From positions 1 through 16,834 of the forward strand of contig DZCR01000031.1 in the NCBI GenBank assembly GCA_022736495.1: a DNA stretch of 16,834 nucleotides. Direction: 5' to 3'. Shown one piece after another: positions 6,700 through 13,672 of the stretch. The DNA is from Desulfobacca acetoxidans (GTDB lineage: Bacteria; Desulfobacterota; Desulfobaccia; Desulfobaccales; 0-14-0-80-60-11). Position 1 is the stretch's first letter. Each line of letters begins with the position of its first letter. The position numbers were made by a program, and so were the translations under genes. The notes beneath the pieces are model-generated. The model worked only from the letters and a program-made list of their open reading frames with translations. It was not told where the DNA came from and ran no database searches.

Positions 6700-9126
6700 T
6701 TAAGGCCGCCATTGGCTGGCAGTGACCCCGGAGGCCTTCAGATAGACACTCACCGCGCCCAGCCGGGTGAACTGGCAAGGGATGGGCCATGCGGTTCCGG
6801 CGGCCCCCGACTGGCCGGGATCGTCATAGATGATCACCCGCCGGGGTTGCAGGCGGGCTAAGATAAGGTTGCGATCCCGAGGATTGCCCAGTGCCGCGGG
6901 AATGACCAGCACGTCCAGGGGTTCTGCCGGGACCGGCAAGTCGTCGGCCTTAAGGCCCCTGGCCGGGGGAATCAACCAGGCCTGGCGGCCTTGATACGCG
7001 ACTTGCAGGGCCAGGCCCGCTCCCGAGGTCAGCTTCACATAGTGCAGGTCCGCGCTGCCCAGGGCAGCGGGAGGATTATCCCGTTCCAGAGAGCGCGGCG
7101 CTGCCCCCTGGTCTCCCAGATAATTCCAGAAATCCCAAGAGGCCGGCCCCTGACGCGCCCGGAGACCGTACCAGGTGGATTTAACCCGAAACTGTTCCGC
7201 CAGGGTGAGCAGTTCTGCGGCATTGGCGTCGCTCAGGTTCAGCGCCATCAACAGATCCAGGCCTCTGAACTGACGCCAATGGCAGTAGCCCGGCAGCGGT
7301 CCCCACTTCGGAGAGGCCTGACCCCATCGCCAGGGCGCGGCCACAGACAGGATCAGACGGCGGTTTTCCGGGGAGATCAGCACCCCCCGGAGCCCCCCGT
7401 AGGCGTCCAGACAGGTTATTTCCAGGGCCTGGGGTACCGTGGCCAGGGGCAAGGCCGCGGCAGTAACCATAACCAGCGCGGCCAGGCCGGCCCCGGCCCA
7501 CGTCAGGGAGGTGCGCCGGGGCGCAAAGATCAGGATCAGGATAAGGTAATAGGCGGCGATCTCCAGCCAGGTGGGGGTAGGCATAATGATGGCGCTGCCA
7601 GGGACCTGGGCCGCCCACTGGATGGTCTGATACCCCAACCACAGGGGAAGCTTGCCTACGAAGAGCAGTCCCTGGGCCAGCGGCGCCAGGTGAAGCGCCT
7701 GGGCGAATACCGCGGCCTCCCCCAACGGCAGGGCCAGGATGAGCACCAGGGGGATGGCCACCAGGTTGACCAGGATGCCCAAGAGGGAAACCACCTGGAA
7801 ATAGGCGGCCACCAGGGGCGCGGTGGCGATGCCCGCCACCACCGAGACCACCAGCCACTCCTTGGCCCGGAAAAATAGCCGGGACGCCAGCCCGCCTGCA
7901 TGACTCTCCCCTTCCAGGCCTCTGACCAGGCGGGGGACCAGGTAAATCAGGGCCGCCACCGCCACAAAAGAGAGCTGAAAGGAGATGGCAAAGAGGCGCA
8001 GGGGCGACAGAGTCAGGATGATCAGGGCCGCCAGGGCCAGGGCGCTCCAAACCTCTCCGGGCCGCCCCAGAAAGACCAGCAGCAGGTAGGCCAGCACCAT
8101 GACTTCAGCCCGCTGCGTGGAAGGCGACCCTCCCGCCACCCAGGCATAAAAAACCACCGGGATCGCCGCGGCCAGGGTGGCGATCTTGACCACGTTGATT
8201 CTCAAAAGCAGCCGGGGGAAGCGCCGCAGCAGCCAGAAGCAGAGAAAATAGGTGACTGCGGCCACCATCCCCAGGTGCAGGCCGTTGATGACCAGCAGGT
8301 GGCTGGTGCCGGTGCGGGCAAAATTCCGGCGCATGGCCGGGGTGATTTCGCCCTGATCTCCTAAAAGCATGGCCAGATAGATGGCCCGGCAGGCAGGGTC
8401 CAGGGCCCGCAACTGCTCTCGGATGCCGCCTCGAAGCCTTTCCCCCAAAGGATAGGCTGCAGTGGAGGCCAAAAAGATCAGACGATGCGGGTCCGCAAGC
8501 CGAATCTCCCGGAACAGCCCGTCTGCCGCCAGGTAGCGGGGGCGATTGAACGTCCCGGGGTTCATGAGCACCCCGGGCGTGCGGAGGCGGCCGGTCACCA
8601 CCAGGCCGGTGCCCACCGGCGGGCGCTCCAGTCCCGGGGCCGCCACCAGGAGGTTGCCGGACGCGGGACGCCAGCCCCGAGGGCTCCGCCAGGCCTCGAC
8701 CTCCATAAAAAGCTGCACCCGGTCTTCCCCCAGCTTGCCGGGCCGGTTCAGGTGGCCCATCAGAGTCAGGTTCTGGTTCTGGGGCAGGTTGGAGACATTT
8801 TCGGGAGGGAAATAGGGTTGCCAAGCCTGCTGAGAGAACGCCACTCCCAGCAGCCCGAAGAGGACCAACGGCAGGAAGCGGGCCGGCTGGCCTCTCCACC
8901 AGAGCAATCCCAGGGCGCCCCAGGTTATGAGAACTCCCGCCAGCACAAAGGTTTGCGGCAGATGCAGCCCCCAGGCTGTGGCGGCAATCCCCGTCATCAG
9001 GGCCAGGGTCACCGGCACCAGGGGCCGGGCTAGAACAAGCCGAGCCGCCGGGAGGGGCGAGACAGGCGGCTTAAGGGCAACACTCTTTAACTTTCCCGGG
9101 TTATCGTCCGATTGAGAGGAAAGCAT
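6700..9126 (-). CDS. comEC: ComEC/Rec2-family DNA uptake channel with degenerate C-terminal domain
   Basis: ComEC is the inner-membrane channel that carries single-stranded DNA into the cytosol during natural transformation. The 808-residue product has N-terminal helices (residues 35-100), a soluble OB-like/DUF4131 region (110-225), and then the competence domain with LLLGDQGEITPAMRRNFART (253-272), HLLVINGLHLGM (276-287), SPSTQRAEVM (334-343) and SFQLSFVAVAALIY (382-395). About ten helices run to residue 560. Residues 568-808 sit where the metallo-beta-lactamase-like domain normally lies and start with a recognisable but decayed 'LDVGQG' equivalent, CLDAYGGLRGVL (572-583). No HxHxDH motif or other metal ligand cluster follows. 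The ATG at 9126 has GGATGG six bases upstream. The formyltransferase gene follows after 103 bases on the same strand; no functional link is evident. Confidence 0.9.
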   Translation of the reverse strand: MLSSQSDDNPGKLKSVALKPPVSPLPAARLVLARPLVPVTLALMTGIAATAWGLHLPQTFVLAGVLITWGALGLLWWRGQPARFLPLVLFGLLGVAFSQQAWQPYFPPENVSNLPQNQNLTLMGHLNRPGKLGEDRVQLFMEVEAWRSPRGWRPASGNLLVAAPGLERPPVGTGLVVTGRLRTPGVLMNPGTFNRPRYLAADGLFREIRLADPHRLIFLASTAAYPLGERLRGGIREQLRALDPACRAIYLAMLLGDQGEITPAMRRNFARTGTSHLLVINGLHLGMVAAVTYFLCFWLLRRFPRLLLRINVVKIATLAAAIPVVFYAWVAGGSPSTQRAEVMVLAYLLLVFLGRPGEVWSALALAALIILTLSPLRLFAISFQLSFVAVAALIYLVPRLVRGLEGESHAGGLASRLFFRAKEWLVVSVVAGIATAPLVAAYFQVVSLLGILVNLVAIPLVLILALPLGEAAVFAQALHLAPLAQGLLFVGKLPLWLGYQTIQWAAQVPGSAIIMPTPTWLEIAAYYLILILIFAPRRTSLTWAGAGLAALVMVTAAALPLATVPQALEITCLDAYGGLRGVLISPENRRLILSVAAPWRWGQASPKWGPLPGYCHWRQFRGLDLLMALNLSDANAAELLTLAEQFRVKSTWYGLRARQGPASWDFWNYLGDQGAAPRSLERDNPPAALGSADLHYVKLTSGAGLALQVAYQGRQAWLIPPARGLKADDLPVPAEPLDVLVIPAALGNPRDRNLILARLQPRRVIIYDDPGQSGAAGTAWPIPCQFTRLGAVSVYLKASGVTASQWRP

Positions 9127-9278
9127 AGAAGACCATCCATGGCCGAAACTGAGAGAGAGATACCGGTTTACTCCGCCCTTATTTAATTTTATTTAACAGA
9201 TATTCAGGCGTTGATAAAGGTAATTAAATCTATATTAATTGGTTTTCATTAATCTTGATGATTTCGAAAAAGTCCATA

Positions 9279-9384
9279 ATTCCCTCTCCCTCCATGGAAG
9301 TCAGGGTGGGGGTGAAATAATTATAACTTTCATGGGGTTATTATCCCCCTCCCCTTAATCCCCCCCGGAGGAGAAATTGACTTT
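9279..9384. repeat. Degenerate C-rich/G-rich intergenic repeat
   Basis: The tract reads CCCTCTCCCTCCATGG, then GTCAGGGTGGGGGTGAA, and about 35 bases later CCCCCTCCCCTTAATCCCCC followed by CCGGAGG. Palindromic modules of this kind (a C-tract 'ccctctccct', a short loop, and a G-tract 'gggtgggggtg') are, as I recall, common intergenic dispersed repeats in Desulfobacterota and other GC-rich genomes. Only these partial copies are visible here, so the repeat status is inferred. Confidence 0.3.
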
Positions 9385-9525
9385 TTACGGGTTCAGCAAT
9401 CTTAAGAAAGGCACAAACCCCATTATGGGTCGGAGAGCAGCTTTGGGCATCAGGTAGATTGCGAATTTGATCTTATATAAGTCCGGTTCCGGCCGGAGCG
9501 AAATTCGAGCCGAGGCATTTTGTGC

Positions 9526-9555
9526 TTGATAAATTTGGTAAATCTGGCGTAAAAT
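9526..9555 (+). promoter_or_regulatory. Sigma-70 promoter immediately before the lytic transglycosylase start
   Basis: TTGATA (9526-9531), an 18-base spacer and TAAAAT (9550-9555) each match the consensus at 5 of 6 positions. The expected transcription start, about seven bases after the -10 box, falls on or next to the ATG at 9562, which predicts a leaderless or nearly leaderless transcript. Confidence 0.5.
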
Positions 9556-9561
9556 ACCAAA

Positions 9562-10395
9562 ATGAGGCGAAAAATATTGATTCTAGGGTTGTCTTTGCTC
9601 GGGGCCGGGCTGGTGAACTCGGCCTGGGCTGAACCTAAAATCCTCTCCCGGGACGGCAGCCTCGTCATCGAAAACCCCGATTCCAAGAAAGCCAAGAAAA
9701 ACGGAGGCCCCGAAGATACCCTCTATGAACTCCTGGGCCAGGAAGTTCAGGTTTATATCTTCAATAATAAGACTCGGGTCTGGCCTCGGGTATATGCCCA
9801 TTCCACCCCAACGGCCTGGAGGGGACAGCTAACCCCCCGGGACCCCTGGATCGAAGCGCTGATTCGCAAGTATTCCCAGATTTACGGGGTGGACCCCTCG
9901 CTGGTGCGGGCGGTGATGCGTCACGAATCCGGCTTTAATACGGGGGCGGTCTCTCCCAAAGGGGCCCAGGGGTTAATGCAGCTCATGCCCGGCACCGCCG
10001 CCCTCATGGGGGTAAGAAATCCCTTCGACCCGGAACAGAACATTGCCGGCGGGGTGGGTTACCTGCGGCGCTGCCTGGACCGTTTTCAACATAATGTACC
10101 CCTGGCCGTAGCCGCGTATAACGCCGGTCCCGAAAGCGTGGCAAAATGCGGCGCGATCCCGCCTTACCAGGAGACCCAGGTCTTTGTGACCAACGTGATG
10201 GGAAGTTATGCCGGACCCAGCGTCGGAAACCCGGCACCCCCCGGCAATTCCAAGCAAAAGACCAAACGGGGCCAGAAGGAGTCCCCAGAAAACCTCCAGT
10301 CGGCAAAGACCTCGGATACCCCTCGCCGGTCCCGGCCCAAAATTATCGAGGTCCGGTCCCTTAAGACCAAATCCCGGACTGTGGAGAGGGAGTAG
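9562..10395 (+). CDS. Periplasmic lytic transglycosylase (SLT domain)
   Basis: The 277-residue product starts with a clear Sec signal peptide: MRRK, a hydrophobic core (residues 5-19) and a cleavage site after AWA (residue 23). Residues 95-215 form a soluble lytic transglycosylase domain: IRKYSQIYGVDPSLVRAVMR, the catalytic HESGFN with E122, SPKGAQGLMQLMPGTA (131-146), NPFDPEQNIAGGVGYLRR and AVAAYNAGPESV (182-193). The enzyme cleaves the MurNAc-GlcNAc bond of peptidoglycan, forming 1,6-anhydro ends. The last 60 residues are a basic, Ser/Pro/Lys-rich tail without a recognised domain. No Shine-Dalgarno sequence precedes the ATG and an in-frame stop at 9550-9552 excludes an earlier start, so initiation may be leaderless. 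Such proteins act in wall turnover or open the wall for envelope machines; no such machine is encoded nearby. Confidence 0.93.
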   Translation: MRRKILILGLSLLGAGLVNSAWAEPKILSRDGSLVIENPDSKKAKKNGGPEDTLYELLGQEVQVYIFNNKTRVWPRVYAHSTPTAWRGQLTPRDPWIEALIRKYSQIYGVDPSLVRAVMRHESGFNTGAVSPKGAQGLMQLMPGTAALMGVRNPFDPEQNIAGGVGYLRRCLDRFQHNVPLAVAAYNAGPESVAKCGAIPPYQETQVFVTNVMGSYAGPSVGNPAPPGNSKQKTKRGQKESPENLQSAKTSDTPRRSRPKIIEVRSLKTKSRTVERE

Positions 10396-10565
10396 TTCAG
10401 ACCCTTGAGAGACGCCCCCAGCGGTTAGCCTGGGCTGCCGGCGGCTCGGTGCGGGTTAGCCCCTGCGTAATTCCCCTCCTCTGCTTTTCTGTCATCCTGC
10501 ATAAAGTGATTTCACATTTTTGACGGAGGGATGCCGCTCCACGCTCGGAATGAGCAACTGTCAGC

Positions 10566-13154
10566 CTATTCCTGCCTTTCCGGCTTCCCCGGCCACTCCT
10601 TGATGTGGATATCCCGCTGGGGAAAAGGGATTTCGATGCCGTGCTCCCGAAAGGCTTCAGAGATAGCGCTGTTCAGCTCATGGGTAGCGGGCATGCGGTC
10701 GCCGGGCGTTCTCAGGTGCACCCAGATGGTGAAATCCAGGGAACTGTCCCCGTAGACGTTAAAATAAATCTGGGGCGGCGGCGCAGCCACCACCCGGGAG
10801 TTAGCCTGGCAGATTTGAGTCAGCAACTGGGTGACCTGGCGCACGTCGGAATCGTAGGAGACCCCCACCTTCAAGGAGAGACGGTTGATGCCGGGCCCGT
10901 AATGGGTCCAGTTCAGGACTTTGTTGGAGACCAGGTCCGAGTTGGGGATGATCAGGACATAGCGATCGAAGGTCTCGAAGATGGTGCTCCGGACCCGGAT
11001 CTCCTTGACTGTGCCCCACTGGCCGTCGATGACCAGCATATCCCCCACCTTGATGGGTCTTTCATACAGGAGAATGAGGCCGCTGAGGAAATTATTGACA
11101 AGGTTCTGGAGGCCGAACCCAATGCCGATACCCAGGGCCCCGGCCACCAGAGCCAGGTTGGTCAAGGAAAATCCCAGGATGCTCAGGGCGATGAGCCCCG
11201 CCAGGATCAGGATGACATAATGCAGGGTGGTGGAGATGGTGTATTGCACCCCGGAATCCAGGGTGGTGCGGGGAAAGATGTGGATGAGGACCAGACTGCG
11301 CAGCAGCCGGGAGAAAAAGAAGCCGAAATAGATGGCAAGAAAGACGCCCAACACGTTCAGGGTGGTCAGTTTTACCGACCCCAGGGTAGGCCCCCAGGTG
11401 ACCCACTGCAAGGCCCAGGCGATTTGATGCGGCGTAATCCCCCAAAAATCCAAAGATACCAGAACCACGACGATGCCCAGGACAAGTGATAAGGCCAGGC
11501 TGCTGAGATGATAGATCCTCTGGATGAGCTCCGCCCTATCCGGATAGCGATTCAGGGCGCGGCCCACTTCCGGATGCAGGAGGTGGCGGAGAATGGTCTC
11601 CCCCAGCAGCCACAGGCACCACAAAACCGCCCCAGCCAGCAAGGTTGAGGCGGCGGCCTGGGCCACATACAGAGACAGGTTCTGGAACCCCAGGAGGTCG
11701 GCAAGAATGATAATTGTCAGCAAAAACGCCAAGAGCCCGCGCAGGAACAGGCTCACCAGCGGCCGGTGCAGCCAGGTGGGTTCCGACAATTCCGGCAAGA
11801 GCCTGGTCAGAAAGTGGCGACGCAAGAGCCACCAGCCCCAGATGAGGACACCCACCAGGAAAATGTGTTCCAGGAACAAGCGGCTGGAATCGGGAACGTT
11901 CAGCAGGCCGGCGTTCTTGAGACCGAAACAGCCCAGGAAGAGATAGGCCAGGAAAAGTATCAGGGAGCGACGATAAAACCTGGCGACATCTCGATCCAGG
12001 GCCAGCAGCCCATCCGCCGCCTTGTCGGCAAAAAATCCTTGCACCCACTGTACGGCCAGGCGAAAGGCCCAGAGGGTGACCAGGGCGGAGAGAATCAGTC
12101 GGGCCGGGGTGGAACCCACTAGGTTGAGAGTCCAAAAAAACAGGCCCACCCACAAAATCAGCCCCAGCCCGAACAGGTTGGCAATCAGGATTTGCCCCAC
12201 GGTATACAGGGGCAGCATATGAGAATCGTACGTCTGCGTCTTCCAAGCCTGGAGGCGCCGGGTTACCAGCCCGTTGAGCCGGCGAGTGCTCCAACCCATC
12301 ACCCAGATGAAACCGAACAGGCCAATGATGGGGGCCAGGTGCTTCCAGATAAAAGCGCCCAGGCGCCCTGATTCCACCTGGTCAATAAGCCACTTGCCAC
12401 CCCGCGCCGGTATGGTTGCCAGACTATGCCACGCCTGCACCACCTGTTCCCGGAGGGGCACGGATTGAGTCGGGCGCTGCAAAAGTTCGACCTTCCAGAC
12501 GTCATCCAGTTGCTTTAACTGGACTACCAGGCCGTTGAGCAATTCTTGTTCCTTCTGAAGCAGTTGGAGCCGCCGCTCCAGGAGATCCAGCACCTGGGTC
12601 ATCAGACGGTCTCGGTTTCCCGCCATGCTCAGATAGTGTAAAAAAGAGCGCTGTAATGCCGGGGGCAAGGCCCGGGGTTGATTGGCCTGGATAATGGTAA
12701 TCTGCACTCTCAGGGCATTTGCCGCAACGAGTTGATCTTGCTGGTCTTGTTTCAGGGCCGCAATCTCCTGGCCCAGGTCCTTGAGTTTGCCCTTAAGGTC
12801 CTTTTCTCTGCCGCCATAGGTAACCAGAAGTTCCTGGACCTCAAGCATGGGCAGCTTCCGGAGGAGCATGGTGGCCTTCAGAGAAGCCACCGCGACCTGG
12901 AGATTTTCCAGTTCCTTTTGGGTCCGGGCCAGCTCTGCGGTTGCAGCCTCCAGGCGGGATTCCCACGCCTTAAGGCTCTCCTGCAACTGGGCAATCCCCT
13001 GCTCAAATCCCTGGGGCAGGGCCTGGAGAGTGGCAAGCCCGCTCTCCGGCTTTTCCGGCTGCAGCGCCTGGGCCCGGACTGACCAAGGGGAGGCCAAAAA
13101 ACCCGCCAGGGCTAAGGCCATCATGAATCGATACGAAATGCCTCTTAAGGGCAT
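10566..13154 (-). CDS. Large MscS-family mechanosensitive channel with N-terminal coiled coil
   Basis: The 862-residue product begins with a signal peptide (residues 1-30, ending SVRAQA). A periplasmic, helical and probably coiled-coil region follows (about 45-235, rich in Leu/Gln/Glu repeats), then about ten or eleven membrane helices (268-660). The MscS core has the pore helix VAGALGIGIGFGLQNLVNNF (670-689), LILLYERPIKVGDMLVIDG of the beta domain (693-711), NSDLVSNKVLNW (738-749) and a C-terminal alpha/beta domain ending with EHGIEIPFPQRDIHI. This layout is that of MscK/YbdG/MscM-like large channels, which release solutes on osmotic downshock; MscK also responds to external K+. The ATG at 13154 has AGGAG five bases upstream, and a promoter lies 32-60 bases upstream. 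The gene is monocistronic as far as visible and converges on the transglycosylase gene. Confidence 0.93.
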   Translation of the reverse strand: MPLRGISYRFMMALALAGFLASPWSVRAQALQPEKPESGLATLQALPQGFEQGIAQLQESLKAWESRLEAATAELARTQKELENLQVAVASLKATMLLRKLPMLEVQELLVTYGGREKDLKGKLKDLGQEIAALKQDQQDQLVAANALRVQITIIQANQPRALPPALQRSFLHYLSMAGNRDRLMTQVLDLLERRLQLLQKEQELLNGLVVQLKQLDDVWKVELLQRPTQSVPLREQVVQAWHSLATIPARGGKWLIDQVESGRLGAFIWKHLAPIIGLFGFIWVMGWSTRRLNGLVTRRLQAWKTQTYDSHMLPLYTVGQILIANLFGLGLILWVGLFFWTLNLVGSTPARLILSALVTLWAFRLAVQWVQGFFADKAADGLLALDRDVARFYRRSLILFLAYLFLGCFGLKNAGLLNVPDSSRLFLEHIFLVGVLIWGWWLLRRHFLTRLLPELSEPTWLHRPLVSLFLRGLLAFLLTIIILADLLGFQNLSLYVAQAAASTLLAGAVLWCLWLLGETILRHLLHPEVGRALNRYPDRAELIQRIYHLSSLALSLVLGIVVVLVSLDFWGITPHQIAWALQWVTWGPTLGSVKLTTLNVLGVFLAIYFGFFFSRLLRSLVLIHIFPRTTLDSGVQYTISTTLHYVILILAGLIALSILGFSLTNLALVAGALGIGIGFGLQNLVNNFLSGLILLYERPIKVGDMLVIDGQWGTVKEIRVRSTIFETFDRYVLIIPNSDLVSNKVLNWTHYGPGINRLSLKVGVSYDSDVRQVTQLLTQICQANSRVVAAPPPQIYFNVYGDSSLDFTIWVHLRTPGDRMPATHELNSAISEAFREHGIEIPFPQRDIHIKEWPGKPERQE

Positions 13155-13185
13155 GGGAACTCCTGGCTAATGTTCTTCATCATAA

Positions 13186-13214
13186 AGTATAGGGAAAAAC
13201 GGCATAAATTTAAA
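13186..13214 (-). promoter_or_regulatory. Sigma-70 promoter of the mscS-family gene
   Basis: On the minus strand, TTTAAA (13214-13209; 4 of 6) is followed after 17 bases by TATACT (13191-13186; 5 of 6). Transcription would start near 13179 and leave a leader of about 25 bases containing the AGGAG ribosome binding site of the channel gene. Confidence 0.5.
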
Positions 13215-13315
13215 CGCACGGATAACTTCCATAGGTTTTCTGGGCGATATTTTATAAGGATATGGTTATTTTTGCTTGATTTAATCACGCGGATTTGCGG
13301 ATCAGGATTCCCTGG

Positions 13316-13344
13316 TTGACAGAAATTATTCCCTGGCATACAGT
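13316..13344 (+). promoter_or_regulatory. Sigma-70 promoter of the M-box/ABC transporter operon
   Basis: There is a consensus TTGACA (13316-13321), exactly 17 bases, then TACAGT (13339-13344; 4 of 6). The predicted start at about 13351 coincides with the 5' strand of riboswitch helix P1, so the transcript would begin directly with the aptamer. The position supports both this promoter and the riboswitch call. Confidence 0.7.
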
Positions 13345-13350
13345 AGGGTT

Positions 13351-13510
13351 ACCTCAGTTAGGTGAGGCTCCTGCATAAATACAGGCCACTGCCCAGAAAC
13401 GTCGAGAGACGCCAATGGGCCGAACAGGTACTGCCGGCTTAAGGTTTTACTTAATGTGGCTGAGTCTCTCGACTCTACGTTATGCAGTGCCGAAGCTCCA
13501 CGTGTGAGGA
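13351..13510 (+). promoter_or_regulatory. M-box (ykoK) magnesium riboswitch aptamer
   Basis: The leader carries the conserved blocks of the M-box in the right order: GTTAGGTGAGGCTCCTG (13357-13373), the CCTG...CAGG hairpin, CACTGCCCAGAAACGTC (13388-13403), GAGAGACGCCAATGGGC (13404-13420) and GAACAGG. A variable hairpin (13434-13460) and the 3' block CTACGTTATGCAGTGCCGAA with GCTCC (13475-13499) follow. CGTC-GAGA-GACG forms the GNRA-capped hairpin, GCCC pairs with GGGC, and CCTCA (13352-13356) pairs with TGAGG (13505-13509) as closing helix P1. In Bacillus subtilis the M-box compacts on binding Mg2+ and terminates transcription of mgtE; in the known family it precedes corA, mgtE and mgtA genes. 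Here the first downstream gene is an ABC permease. The call rests on my recognition of the consensus, not on a covariance search. Confidence 0.93.
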
Positions 13511-13543
13511 AGGTCAAATGCCTATGTCCTGTCAGGGCCTTCC
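13508..13543 (+). promoter_or_regulatory. Antiterminator hairpin of the M-box expression platform
   Basis: GGAAGGTC (13508-13515) can pair over eight positions, including one G-U, with GGCCTTCC (13536-13543). Its 5' arm shares GG 13508-13509 with the 3' strand of aptamer helix P1, and its 3' arm takes over the 5' arm of the terminator. It can therefore form only when the aptamer is open, i.e. at low magnesium. Confidence 0.65.
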
Positions 13544-13571
13544 ACCCGCGTGGCGAGGCCCTTTTGTTGTT
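13534..13571 (+). terminator. Rho-independent terminator controlled by the M-box
   Basis: AGGGCCT (13534-13540) pairs with AGGCCCT (13556-13562). The stem continues through a T-G pair and, after one bulged C (13554), CCAC/GTGG (13542-13545 with 13550-13553), closed by the loop CCGC. The T-rich run CTTTTGTTGTT follows at 13561-13571. It lies about 100 bases before the permease start and does not end an upstream gene, so it is an attenuator. Confidence 0.85.
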
Positions 13572-13672
13572 CCAGGCCCTTTTATCACGGTGAGCTTAGG
13601 ACTGGAAGATCGCCATCGCGGGTCCGGTCTTTTCCATTTACTTAATGTCTTTAATTGCTTAGAGTCAGTCTC

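Larger units (their letters stand above)
9127..9561. other. AT-rich intergenic region between divergent comEC and lytic transglycosylase genes
   Basis: These 435 bases separate two divergently transcribed genes and must hold both promoters. The comEC side (9180-9260) is very AT-rich with several TTAAATA/TATTAA stretches, but I cannot single out a minus-strand promoter. The middle (about 9279-9384) holds C-rich and G-rich tracts that look like decayed copies of an intergenic repeat, listed separately. The plus-strand end holds a strong promoter abutting the transglycosylase start. I see no gene here. Confidence 0.5.

Noticed and set aside
10396..10565. Bidirectional terminator between the converging transglycosylase and channel genes
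   Set aside because: GC-rich partial repeats (GGGCT...AGCCC) are present, but no long stem with a T-run on either strand could be built.
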